Of a stretch of 5,860 bases of DNA, positions 1 to 5,680 are shown piece by piece. The translations under genes were made by a program, and so were the position numbers. Source of the DNA: an uncultured Anaerosporobacter sp. (lineage in GTDB: Bacteria; Bacillota; Clostridia; Lachnospirales; Lachnospiraceae); NCBI GenBank assembly GCA_945787925.1, contig CALZJY010000143.1, forward strand, positions 1 through 5,860, given 5' to 3'. Every line of letters starts with the position of its first letter. Positions within the stretch are counted from its first letter, which is position 1. Under the pieces are notes generated by a model, which did no database searches, was not told where the DNA came from, and saw nothing but the letters and a program-made list of their open reading frames with translations.

Positions 1-162
1 GTTGCAGGCGTTATCGTAGGTGCAATCTTGATGGGCGTAATCAACTTAGGTATGAATATCATGGGCGTAGATGCCAACTATCAAAAAGTAGTAAAAGGTT
101 TAGTTTTACTTGCAGCAGTAATCTTCGATGTAGTATCTAAGAAAGGAAGCAAAGAAAACTAA
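1..162 (+). CDS. Sugar ABC transporter permease, C-terminal end (partial)
   Basis: The frame is open from the first base and stops at TAA 160-162, giving the last 53 residues of a protein whose start lies left of the window. The visible part has a Gly-rich membrane segment (VAGVIVGAILMGVINLGMNI), then GVDANYQKVVKGLVLLAAVIFDV and a short charged tail. This arrangement is typical of the last two membrane segments of BPD_transp_2 permeases (RbsC/XylH/MglC family), which form the inner-membrane channel for ribose, xylose or galactose uptake. The substrate cannot be decided from this fragment. A strong terminator begins 18 bases after the stop, so this is probably the last gene of its transport operon. 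Confidence 0.85.
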   Translation, partial: VAGVIVGAILMGVINLGMNIMGVDANYQKVVKGLVLLAAVIFDVVSKKGSKEN

Positions 163-180
163 AGTATAGAAGCAAAAGAA

Positions 181-234
181 AGCCTTATTTCTGTAAAAAT
201 CCAAAGAAATGACTTACGGAAATAGGGCTTTTTT
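181..234 (+). terminator. Rho-independent terminator of the sugar permease operon
   Basis: A 16-bp stem pairs 181-196 with 214-229, with only G-U wobbles as imperfections. A 17-base loop separates the arms and a run of six T (229-234) follows. It sits just after the permease stop codon and should end that transcript, which means the region beyond needs its own promoter. Confidence 0.9.
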
Positions 235-253
235 GATGCATAGGTATAAAAAA

Positions 254-430
254 TACGAGACGCAGAACATGTGTTCGGACACTGGGTAAACTCGTACAAT
301 TTCATCTCATACCATATGTAGGTTCGAAGGAAGTAATGCTTGGGTTAACACCTGAAGAGAACCGCTCCATATTTAAGATTGAACCGAATCTTCGCCCTGA
401 GCTTATAGGGCACAGGTTCCCTATTGTTGT
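254..430 (+). ncRNA. Candidate structured RNA / leader, possibly raiA-class
   Basis: This gene-free stretch of about 180 bases lies between a terminator and the pseudouridine synthase gene and is full of pairable segments. TACGAG 254-259 pairs with CTCGTA 291-296 and encloses GTGT-TCGG-ACAC (271-282). ACAAT 296-300 can pair with ATTGT 423-427. GGTTC 321-325 pairs with GAACC 359-363 around a small hairpin (342-353). AAGATT 375-380 pairs with AATCTT 387-392, and its loop GAACC (381-385) is complementary to GGTTC 415-419, giving a pseudoknot that spans hairpin GCCCT 394-398 / AGGGC 407-411. Such density suggests a selected RNA fold. Size, Clostridia context and complexity recall the raiA motif RNA, but I could not compare it with the family model, so the name is tentative. 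No U-tailed terminator follows, so it may be the 5' leader of the next gene or be processed from it. A possible -10 (TATAAA, 245-250) lies just upstream, with no good -35. Confidence 0.5.
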
Positions 431-482
431 CTGATAAAAACTATGATAAAGTAACAAGTACGAGAAAAATACGACATAAAAT

Positions 483-487
483 AGGAG
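483..487 (+). promoter_or_regulatory. RBS fixing the pseudouridine synthase start
   Basis: AGGAG lies 5 bases before ATG 493. It supports that start over TTG 424, which has no ribosome site, lies at the edge of the candidate RNA, and would add 23 residues (MLSDKNYDKVTSTRK...) unlike the family N-terminus. Confidence 0.8.
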
Positions 488-492
488 TTATT

Positions 493-1413
493 ATGATAAG
501 ACGACTTCAATATATCATCAGTCAAGACGATCATGGAAAAAGAATTAATCTCTTTTTAAAAGAAAGAAACTATTCTACAACATTAATCAATACATTAAAA
601 CAAAGTGAACTAGGAATTCAGAGAAATGGGGTTCGTGCCTTTACAAATGAACGATTACAACTAGGAGACCAACTAGAAATTTGTATTGAAGAGCATGCGC
701 CGGCAGCAGGAATTACGCCATATGAATATCCATTGCAGGTGTTATATGAGGATGAGGATATTCTAGTAATCAATAAGCCACATAATATGCCGATTCACCC
801 ATCTATTAATCATTATGATAATACATTGGCAAATGCAGTCGCTCATTATTGTAAGGAAAAACAAGAAAATTACGTATTCCGATGCATTAATCGTTTGGAT
901 CGAGATACAACTGGAGCGACGATTATTGCAAAGCACGCGTTAAGTGCAGGAATTTTGTCAGATCAAGTGAAGGAACGAAAGATTCACCGAACGTACGTGG
1001 CTTTGGTAGAGGGGAATGTAAAAGAGCAAGGAATTGTGGATTTGCCGATTGGACGTAAAGAAGGAAGCGTAATTGAGCGACAAGTCGATCATGAAAATGG
1101 AAAACGTGCGGTAACACATTTTAAGAAAATTCAGACAATTAAGGTAAATGATAAGCAAGTGTCAAAGATTCAGTTAAAATTAGAAACTGGACGTACACAT
1201 CAAATTCGTGTGCATATGTCATATATGAATCATCCGTTGTTAGGCGATTTTCTATATAATGAAGGATGTAATCTAATGAATCGTCAGGCATTACATTCAG
1301 CGAAGTTAGTATTTGAGCATCCAATTACAGGAGAGGTCATAGACATTGTAGCAGAGTTGCCGGAAGATATGAAACAGATTATGGAATTAAGTGAAAGTGA
1401 GGAAATTGCATAA
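493..1413 (+). CDS. RluA-family RNA pseudouridine synthase
   Basis: The product has 306 residues, the normal size for the RluA/RluC/RluD family, which converts specific uridines in rRNA or tRNA to pseudouridine in the cytoplasm. Residues 1-68 form a divergent S4-like RNA-binding region. The catalytic domain starts near residue 80 with VLYEDEDILVINKPHNMPIHPS (82-103). The active-site motif is RLDRDTTG (134-141) with catalytic Asp136. HRTYVALVEG (165-174) carries the conserved tyrosine, and ETGRTHQIRVHM (231-242) is the second signature. The residue before RLD is Asn, where His is more usual. All key residues are present, so it should be active. Which RNA position it modifies is not readable from sequence. 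A structured RNA candidate lies directly upstream and may be its leader. No terminator is apparent right after the stop. Confidence 0.93.
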   Translation: MIRRLQYIISQDDHGKRINLFLKERNYSTTLINTLKQSELGIQRNGVRAFTNERLQLGDQLEICIEEHAPAAGITPYEYPLQVLYEDEDILVINKPHNMPIHPSINHYDNTLANAVAHYCKEKQENYVFRCINRLDRDTTGATIIAKHALSAGILSDQVKERKIHRTYVALVEGNVKEQGIVDLPIGRKEGSVIERQVDHENGKRAVTHFKKIQTIKVNDKQVSKIQLKLETGRTHQIRVHMSYMNHPLLGDFLYNEGCNLMNRQALHSAKLVFEHPITGEVIDIVAELPEDMKQIMELSESEEIA

Positions 1414-1569
1414 AGATAGAATTGCAGCAGCAGGAGATTTGTTTTGTCGTAAATAGCAATAAGACGGAGGAATGTAGTGGCTATATTATTGATTTGATTA
1501 GTAATGAGTCATCTAACAAAGAATATCATCAGTTAATCTATAATTGTGGTATTTGTATATATTATGTAA
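1414..1569 (+). other. Gap after the pseudouridine synthase; no convincing gene
   Basis: This stretch shows no hairpin terminator. A 65-codon frame opening at TTG 1422 and ending at TGA 1617-1619 crosses it, with a 4-base overlap with the next start. It lacks a ribosome site and runs through a strong promoter, so it is probably chance. A good GGAGG (1466-1470) precedes GTG 1477, but that frame ends after six codons (MAILLI). This could be a degenerate gene start. Confidence 0.4.
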
Positions 1570-1598
1570 TTGCACTTTTCAAATATTCTATTTATAAT
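1570..1598 (+). promoter_or_regulatory. Sigma-A-type promoter of the DedA-like gene
   Basis: TTGCAC (1570-1575), a 17-base spacer and a consensus TATAAT (1593-1598) form a near-ideal housekeeping promoter. The predicted transcription start falls near 1605, only about 11 bases before the GTG start, so the mRNA leader would be extremely short. Confidence 0.75.
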
Positions 1599-1615
1599 GG
1601 GGGCAGTGGAAAGGT

Positions 1616-2170
1616 GTGAGTAGCATATATACATTACTTATTAATTATGGAATATTTGGTATCATTATAGCGGGTCTCATTGAGGCTATCTTTCTGCCAG
1701 TACCTATGGAAGTGGTTTCGGTACCGATTTACCTGGCAAATCCCAAAGAGGCTTTTTTATTTTCTTGCACCTTGGTAGTTTTCTCGGTGTTCAGTTCAAT
1801 GATTAATTATGAGATTGCAAAGAAGTTTGGAGCGATATTTTTAAGAAAATTAGAAGATCTGAACGCTGTTCAAAAGGTTAAGGGGTGGTATGATCATAAC
1901 GCGGTTGTTACGTTAATTACGTCAGCTGTAATGCCAATACCTTATGAAGTGTATGTTGCGACAGCAGGTTTATGCAGGGTAAATCGAAAACGTTTCTTTA
2001 TAGGATGCCTTTTTAGTCGAATGCTAAGACATTTGCCACAAGGAATCTTAATTACATTTGGAGGCAATGAGGCTTTGACTTTTGTTAAAAATAATATGAT
2101 TCTGGTTGTTGGCGTGATTATTATGATTGCATTGGCTCGATGGTTGATCGGGAAGAAAGTTCAGAAATAA
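1616..2170 (+). CDS. DedA/VTT-domain (YqaA-like) integral membrane protein
   Basis: This 184-residue, strongly hydrophobic protein begins at GTG 1616, the only plausible start because no in-frame ATG exists near the conserved N-terminus. It has membrane or re-entrant segments at roughly 11-40, 47-65, 97-118 and 160-177. The family pattern is visible as an acidic/proline cluster (Glu23, PVPME 28-32), a second one (PIPYE 107-111) followed by a small-residue stretch (ATAG 115-118), and a basic/proline motif FSRMLRHLPQG (133-143). These are hallmarks of the SNARE-associated/VTT superfamily (DedA, YqaA). Members studied elsewhere act in lipid scrambling and membrane homeostasis. The role of this one is inferred only from family. 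It is short, like YqaA-type members. It has its own promoter, and GGAAAGG (1608-1614) directly before the GTG is the only ribosome-site candidate within the predicted mRNA. It is probably monocistronic. Confidence 0.85.
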   Translation: MSSIYTLLINYGIFGIIIAGLIEAIFLPVPMEVVSVPIYLANPKEAFLFSCTLVVFSVFSSMINYEIAKKFGAIFLRKLEDLNAVQKVKGWYDHNAVVTLITSAVMPIPYEVYVATAGLCRVNRKRFFIGCLFSRMLRHLPQGILITFGGNEALTFVKNNMILVVGVIIMIALARWLIGKKVQK

Positions 2171-2229
2171 AATAAAGTAATGTGAAACAACTGCAATTTT
2201 ACTATATTAAAAGACAGAAGGTGATATGG

Positions 2230-2265
2230 ATGAAATATAGTAGAGAATTCGGAAAAAGGATTTAA
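2230..2265 (+). pseudogene. Abortive reading frame MKYSREFGKRI, possible gene-start remnant
   Basis: A fair ribosome site (AGAAGGTGAT, 2216-2225) precedes ATG 2230, but the frame stops after 11 codons (TAA 2263-2265). It reads on as KYRYIENNLNYSLN before another stop. The peptide looks like the start of a small cytoplasmic protein, perhaps a regulator, cut short by decay. It is too short to assign to a family. It could also be chance. Confidence 0.25.
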
Positions 2266-2269
2266 AAAT

Positions 2270-2341
2270 ATCGATATATTGAAAATAACCTCAACTATTC
2301 GTTAAACTTGCGTTTCGCGAATAGTTGAATATGTCGATTTT
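2270..2341 (+). terminator. Large imperfect hairpin, possible terminator of the DedA-like gene
   Basis: An inner 11-bp perfect stem pairs 2291-2301 with 2318-2328. Within its loop AAAC 2304-2307 pairs with GTTT 2312-2315. An outer stem pairs 2270-2279 with 2329-2338 with one G-U pair, leaving a one-sided bulge (2280-2290). A short T run (2338-2341) follows. The T tract is weak for a terminator, so it could instead be a remnant inverted repeat of a small mobile element. Confidence 0.45.
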
Positions 2342-2404
2342 CCCCACTCTCACCTATGGAATTGTTTCTGTACATAATCTGTATATTAAAAAAGATATAA
2401 ATTT

Positions 2405-2575
2405 AAGTCTCTTTTTATTGCATCATACCTCTCTAGTTGTGTAATTCCCTTTAATCTATTCAAATCATTTGGTCCTTTGAACACCTGTTTCTTGTACTGT
2501 TTCTGCTTCTTCTATCCCAGGTACTCTGTTATTCAACCAAAAGAGATTTCCAGAAATAGCTTATATTATGGTGGT
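2405..2575 (-). pseudogene. Decayed GNAT acetyltransferase fragment
   Basis: The minus strand here carries recognisable pieces of the GNAT gene at 4326-4754, broken by stops and frameshifts. Positions 2408-2448 match 4398-4436 at 34 of 39 aligned bases after allowing a 2-base insertion. This gives GITQLEV then CNKKR against GIAQLEVCCNQKR. Positions 2459-2475 match 4464-4480 at 15 of 17 bases, giving TK-stop-FE against TKLFE. About 17 bases present in the intact gene between these blocks are missing. Further upstream, GIEEAETVQETGVQ loosely resembles GEIQEFIVHTDQRGQGIG. This is the coenzyme A-binding core of a GNAT, now clearly non-coding. The outer limits are approximate. It may stem from an old gene duplication, with the SUKH gene now lying between the copies. 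Confidence 0.6.
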
Positions 2576-2633
2576 GTAGTTATTAATAATATGTTAATGT
2601 ATTTTTATATATCATGAAGGGAGACAATGAATT

Positions 2634-3119
2634 ATGAAAGATATCATAACTGTATTAAAGTTAATCAATGATAATCCATTACGTGTGTACATAGGCGAAG
2701 GAATGATTGATAATTTAACCGTTTCGCTTCATTCAGAACAATTACCTAATAATAACGTAAATTTATTAAAAAAACTTCCGAAACAATACTTAGAATTTCT
2801 TCAATTTTCTAATGGTCTAGAATTTTATAATTCAGGTGACCATCGTTTTCATCCTTTAGATGAAGTCCTTGCATTACAAAAATCGTATGGATTTAATGAA
2901 AATGTATTTCCAATTGGATACTTTTTAGAAGATACTGTGTTACTTGTACTTGATCAATCAACACGAGGATACTCTATTTATGTTGGATCTAATTTACTTC
3001 TAGATGAATTCATTCTACTAGAGCATGATTTCAAAGAGTTTCTTGAGAATTTATTAATACATAATTGCTCTAACTTTTGGATACATTTTAACGATGAAAA
3101 TTACTATGATTTTAGTTAA
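2634..3119 (+). CDS. SMI1/KNR4 (SUKH) family protein, probable orphan immunity protein
   Basis: The product has 161 residues and starts at ATG 2634, with AAGGGAG (2617-2623) 10 bases upstream. The SUKH core is visible as LPKQYLEFLQFSNG (48-61), then FHPLDEV (72-78), the VFPIG strand (91-95) and a hydrophobic strand TVLLVLD (101-107), ending in an acidic, aromatic-rich tail. In bacteria, SUKH proteins mostly act in the cytoplasm as antidotes that bind and neutralise the nuclease or other toxin domains of contact-dependent and polymorphic toxin systems. No toxin gene is next to it in this window, so it is an orphan immunity gene, or its partner lies elsewhere. It is visibly richer in AT than its neighbours, which fits acquisition by transfer. 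The toxin it might counter cannot be inferred. It converges on the minus-strand oxidoreductase gene and shares a terminator with it. Confidence 0.82.
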   Translation: MKDIITVLKLINDNPLRVYIGEGMIDNLTVSLHSEQLPNNNVNLLKKLPKQYLEFLQFSNGLEFYNSGDHRFHPLDEVLALQKSYGFNENVFPIGYFLEDTVLLVLDQSTRGYSIYVGSNLLLDEFILLEHDFKEFLENLLIHNCSNFWIHFNDENYYDFS

Positions 3120-3143
3120 GTATTGATTTAAATTTACATATAT

Positions 3144-3196
3144 AATAAACGAGGATTTTGTATTCTGATATAATAAATACAAAATCCTCGTTTATT
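3144..3196. terminator. Bidirectional terminator with a 21-bp perfect stem
   Basis: Positions 3144-3164 and 3176-3196 are perfect inverted repeats of 21 bases around an 11-base AT-rich loop (3165-3175). The hairpin lies between two convergent genes. Its right edge overlaps the first base of the minus-strand stop codon (3196-3198). T-rich ends on both sides fit termination in both directions. Confidence 0.85.
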
Positions 3197-3783
3197 TAGA
3201 AATTAATCCCCAGCCGATATACGGTTTTTAAATGCACTTTGATCTTCTCTTCTCGCAATTTTTCATTCCAATGAGTGGTACTATCTAGGATGACCAGCTC
3301 TTTTTCTTTCGCACGATTACGAATTCGATCCCCTAACATTACGGTTCTCATTGCTTCTCGTTCCCCTGTTTCATCAAGGGATTGTATAGACTTTCCCGCA
3401 ATGGCAATGCATAATGCTTTATCTAGCAGTTTCATAGAAGGTTCAGGCGCATAGGCAAATCCACTTGTCCAAACACGGTCAAACCAACCGACTAACTTTG
3501 CAGGAGCTTCGGTCCAAAATACAGGATAGATAAAGACGATTGCATCGGATTGTTCTATTTTTGACTGTTCTAGCTGAACATCGCTAGCGACAGGTTGAGC
3601 TGATTTATAGTATGATTCTCTGAGATATTCTTCTTCGCTAAGTTCACATTGGAATTCCATATCATATAAATCAGATACGAGATATTCGTGACCAGCATCT
3701 TGGAGTCCTCTTATAAATTCTTCTTTTACCCTATTGGTGAAACTATTCTTACTTGGATGACAATATACAATAAATACTTTCAA
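3196..3783 (-). CDS. Flavodoxin-fold NAD(P)H oxidoreductase (quinone reductase-like)
   Basis: The 195-residue product matches the flavodoxin_2 family (NQO1, MdaB, KefF/YwrO-like), soluble FMN or FAD enzymes that use NAD(P)H for two-electron reduction of quinones or other electrophiles. The N-terminal strand and phosphate-binding region are MKVFIVYCHPSKNSFT (1-16). SDAIVFIYPVFWTEAP (79-94) followed by KLVGWFDRVWTSGFAY (96-111) is the family signature that shapes the flavin site. Length is normal. It starts at TTG 3783, supported by a strong ribosome site. It is last in a minus-strand operon after two GNAT genes, 16 bases from the stop of the upstream one, and ends at the shared hairpin. The real substrate (quinone, nitro compound, azo compound) is unknown. 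Activity seems likely because no key motif is missing. Confidence 0.9.
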   Translation of the reverse strand: MKVFIVYCHPSKNSFTNRVKEEFIRGLQDAGHEYLVSDLYDMEFQCELSEEEYLRESYYKSAQPVASDVQLEQSKIEQSDAIVFIYPVFWTEAPAKLVGWFDRVWTSGFAYAPEPSMKLLDKALCIAIAGKSIQSLDETGEREAMRTVMLGDRIRNRAKEKELVILDSTTHWNEKLREEKIKVHLKTVYRLGINF

Positions 3784-3788
3784 ACCTA

Positions 3789-3798
3789 CTCCCCCTCT
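3789..3798 (-). promoter_or_regulatory. RBS supporting a TTG start of the oxidoreductase
   Basis: On the minus strand AGAGGGGGAG ends 5 bases before TTG 3783. This strong site makes TTG the likely start, and the next residues (KVFIVYCHP) are the expected N-terminus of the family. Confidence 0.75.
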
Positions 3799-3799
3799 T

Positions 3800-4216
3800 T
3801 TATAGTGTTTTTCTCATAACAAAGCGATGCTTGGTTTTCTTCTCATAGCGAAATCCCATCTTTTCATACAATTTCTGAAAGCCCACATAGAAGTCATATG
3901 GATTCGTTTCCTCGATAAAAGGATAGGCTTCTACATAAGCGAATCCTTCTTTTTTTGCATCCTCGCAAAGATATTCTAATAACTTGCTTGCAATTCCTTT
4001 TCGTTGCATCCATGGTGCAATCACGAAGCAGAAAATGGATTTTACCTTTTCTGTTGGTTCTATAGGCAATTCATTTACCTCGGTCATAAAGTGAAACCAT
4101 CCATAACAATCGAGGCATTCCATTTTCGTATTGGCATTACACCATCCAACGATCTTGCCATCTACATAGGCTAGATATCCTTGAAGCGTACTATTTTGGA
4201 TGTATTGGGAGGCCAA
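3800..4216 (-). CDS. GNAT N-acetyltransferase, N-terminally truncated (possible pseudogene)
   Basis: From TTG 4216 the product has 138 residues. It holds the acetyl-CoA binding core of a GNAT enzyme: LQGYLAYVDGKIVGWCNAN (11-29) as central strands, then KSIFCFVIAPWMQRKGIASKL (59-79) with the pyrophosphate loop QRKGIA (71-76), VEAYPF (95-100), and LYEKMGF (116-122) near the usual general-acid position. Relatives are usually longer, with an extra N-terminal 50-60 residues including the first strand and helix. The same frame stays open upstream to 4318 and reads like authentic family sequence, but has no start codon there. AAGGAG (4226-4231), 9 bases before the TTG, could allow translation of the shortened protein. 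It sits between an intact GNAT gene and the oxidoreductase gene in one operon. Substrate is unknown, and activity is doubtful without the N-terminus. Confidence 0.72.
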   Translation of the reverse strand: MASQYIQNSTLQGYLAYVDGKIVGWCNANTKMECLDCYGWFHFMTEVNELPIEPTEKVKSIFCFVIAPWMQRKGIASKLLEYLCEDAKKEGFAYVEAYPFIEETNPYDFYVGFQKLYEKMGFRYEKKTKHRFVMRKTL

Positions 4217-4318
4217 TGCACTTCTCTCCTTACGCCAAGGATCAGCAACCCGTTCCCGTTGATTCTCACTGCACCAATTTACACAATATTGATTTCTAAT
4301 TTCAGTTTGGATTCCCCC
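4217..4318 (-). pseudogene. Untranslated 5' coding remnant of the truncated GNAT gene
   Basis: In frame with the gene below it, this stretch reads through 34 sense codons, including NQYCVNWCSENQRERVADPW and then RKERSALASQ. This resembles the Cys/Trp-containing segment that precedes the GNAT core in related enzymes. No ATG, GTG or TTG occurs in it, and TAA 4319-4321 closes the frame upstream. A good ribosome site (AAGGGGG, near 4314-4320) remains after the preceding stop. The start codon and about 25 codons appear to have been lost by deletion or frameshift. Confidence 0.55.
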
Positions 4319-4325
4319 TTATTGC

Positions 4326-4754
4326 TTATAATGTTAAGCAAAACTTAAAATGATGATTCGTCATCCCTTGCAGGGTATAAAAGGCATGGCTAGCATGTCT
4401 CTTTTGATTGCAGCATACCTCTAGTTGCGCAATCCCATTTTCAATACAAACCTCTTTCGCCTTTTCAAATAATTTCGTCCCAATTCCTTGCCCTCTTTGG
4501 TCCGTATGTACAATAAACTCTTGAATCTCGCCAATTTTATCCGCATGATGAAGCAGCTCTTGAATATATACACTGATAAATCCAACCACTTGCTCGTTTT
4601 GTTCATAGACGAAATAGTGAATCGAAGGGTTTGATAAATTCCTTCTATACATGTCTTCAAATATGCTGTGGTCAAGGGTAGTATCCTCTAATAAGCTAAT
4701 CAGCGTATAGATTCTCTCTAGATCTTCTCCTTTTGCTACTCGTATCGCTTCCAT
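4326..4754 (-). CDS. GNAT family N-acetyltransferase (intact)
   Basis: This complete 142-residue GNAT protein is a cytoplasmic enzyme class that moves an acetyl group from acetyl-CoA to an amine. MEAIRVAKGEDLERIYTLI (1-19) forms the first strand and helix. YFVYEQNEQVVGFISVYI (47-64) is the central hairpin. QEFIVHTDQRGQGIGTKLFE (78-97) is motif A, with the CoA-phosphate loop RGQGIG (87-92). GIAQLEVCCNQKR (107-119) and ASHAFY (121-126) close the core, with Tyr126 at the usual general-acid position. The layout is that of small single-domain GNATs such as PhnO- or AAC(6')-like enzymes, but the substrate cannot be told. ATG 4754 has AAGGGGG (4768-4774) about 13 bases upstream. It is first in the operon with the truncated GNAT and the oxidoreductase. 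A related decayed copy lies at about 2405-2575. Confidence 0.9.
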   Translation of the reverse strand: MEAIRVAKGEDLERIYTLISLLEDTTLDHSIFEDMYRRNLSNPSIHYFVYEQNEQVVGFISVYIQELLHHADKIGEIQEFIVHTDQRGQGIGTKLFEKAKEVCIENGIAQLEVCCNQKRHASHAFYTLQGMTNHHFKFCLTL

Positions 4755-4794
4755 ATCTGTGGTGTTTCCCCCTTAACTTTCATTTATAGTTTCC

Positions 4795-4803
4795 ATTATA
4801 GCA
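4795..4803 (-). promoter_or_regulatory. Extended -10 promoter of the GNAT/oxidoreductase operon
   Basis: On the minus strand TGCTATAAT is a consensus extended -10 (TGnTATAAT). It lies right after the upstream gene's terminator and about 40 bases before the GNAT start. No good -35 is visible, which the extended -10 can offset. Confidence 0.6.
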
Positions 4804-4804
4804 C

Positions 4805-4836
4805 AAAAAAAGGGAATCACGTTAAGATTCCCTTTT
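4805..4836 (-). terminator. Rho-independent terminator of the DUF218 gene
   Basis: An 11-bp perfect stem pairs 4808-4818 with 4826-4836 around a 7-base loop. Read on the minus strand it ends in seven T (4811-4805). It begins 6 bases beyond the stop of the gene at 4843. Confidence 0.9.
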
Positions 4837-4842
4837 GCTTAC

Positions 4843-5610
4843 TTATAAAATCCATTGATATAGGATTCCGTATAGTTCACGTACATAATAGGTTGGAAAC
4901 AGCCACCATGCAGTTGGCGCTGGCACTGCTTTGGCATCGAATCCTAGATTTTTCGCAATCTGTTTTGCACGGTACTCATGAAATTCATTGGTTACAATGG
5001 CTAATGAGTTAGAAAGATGGTTCTGTTCGATAATGTCCTTGGAAAACGCAAGGTTTTCTCTTGTAGAGGTAGAACGCTCCTCTTTGTATAATCGCTCCTC
5101 TGCAATGCCTTTCTTTGTTAAAGCACGATACATACATTCTGCTTCTGAGATTGCCTCGCCAGCTCCCTTTCCACCGGATAATACTGCTGAATCATCAGGA
5201 TGTGCTGCAAGATAGTCATATGCAGCATCGATACGTTCTTGAAGCATTAAGCTGGCGTTCTCTCCTTTTACTTGACATCCTAAGACTACTACCGTAACGG
5301 AGTCCTTTGGTGTATTGAGGATAGCTTGGAACATCTTCGTGGACATCACAAGCACTAAGACAATTGTTAGAACAATCATTGCTTCTGCAATTCGAAGAAG
5401 CCACTTTCCTACTTTGGTCTGATACCATTGTCCAAAGAAACGATGAATTGCAGACGGAACGATTCCATATGTCAAAATACATCCAAACACAAGGAGACCA
5501 GTGACATTTCCAATGTTTAAGATGTTATAGAGGAACAGAGGACTTATAAACAAAAGAACACCGATGCCTCCTACTAAAATGCAACTAATTTTCCTAAGTT
5601 TTCGCTTCAA
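4843..5610 (-). CDS. DUF218 (YdcF/SanA/ElyC-like) membrane protein
   Basis: The 255-residue protein has three N-terminal membrane helices (about 9-31, 36-56, 71-93), followed by a DUF218 domain (about 105-230). Domain signatures are VVVLGCQVKG (107-116), LQERIDAAYDYL (123-134), VLSGGKG (143-149), ISEAECMYRAL (154-164), ERSTSTRENL (178-187) and IVTNEFHEYRA (205-215). These pocket residues match YdcF, SanA and ElyC proteins, which are linked in other bacteria to envelope integrity and vancomycin or lipid-carrier phenotypes. No reaction is firmly known for most of them. The start is TTG 5610: AAAGGAG (5621-5627) lies 10 bases upstream and an in-frame stop directly precedes it. The gene has its own promoter (5652-5680) and terminator (4805-4836), so it is likely transcribed alone. 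Confidence 0.9.
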   Translation of the reverse strand: MKRKLRKISCILVGGIGVLLFISPLFLYNILNIGNVTGLLVFGCILTYGIVPSAIHRFFGQWYQTKVGKWLLRIAEAMIVLTIVLVLVMSTKMFQAILNTPKDSVTVVVLGCQVKGENASLMLQERIDAAYDYLAAHPDDSAVLSGGKGAGEAISEAECMYRALTKKGIAEERLYKEERSTSTRENLAFSKDIIEQNHLSNSLAIVTNEFHEYRAKQIAKNLGFDAKAVPAPTAWWLFPTYYVRELYGILYQWIL

Positions 5611-5651
5611 TTATGTATATCTCCTTTCAAAGCTATACAGTCCATGTATAA

Positions 5652-5680
5652 ATTATAACAGCAGCTACAAAAATGTACAA
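5652..5680 (-). promoter_or_regulatory. Sigma-A-type promoter of the DUF218 gene
   Basis: On the minus strand TTGTAC (5680-5675), a 17-base spacer and a consensus TATAAT (5657-5652) precede the gene by about 40 bases, with the ribosome site between. Confidence 0.75.

Noticed and set aside
424..492. Upstream TTG start extending the pseudouridine synthase by 23 residues
   Set aside because: No ribosome site precedes TTG 424, and the extension reads as basic, non-family sequence at the edge of the candidate RNA. ATG 493 has AGGAG at good spacing.
923..1324. Minus-strand frames inside the pseudouridine synthase gene
   Set aside because: They are antisense shadows of a gene with intact catalytic motifs.
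1422..1619. 65-codon frame with a 4-base GTGA overlap with the DedA-like gene
   Set aside because: It starts at TTG without a ribosome site, has no recognisable domain, and contains a near-consensus promoter in its last third. The overlap is probably chance.
4988..5482. Several frames of 60-88 codons overlapping the DUF218 gene
   Set aside because: They are out-of-frame or opposite-strand shadows of a clearly conserved coding region and show no family features.
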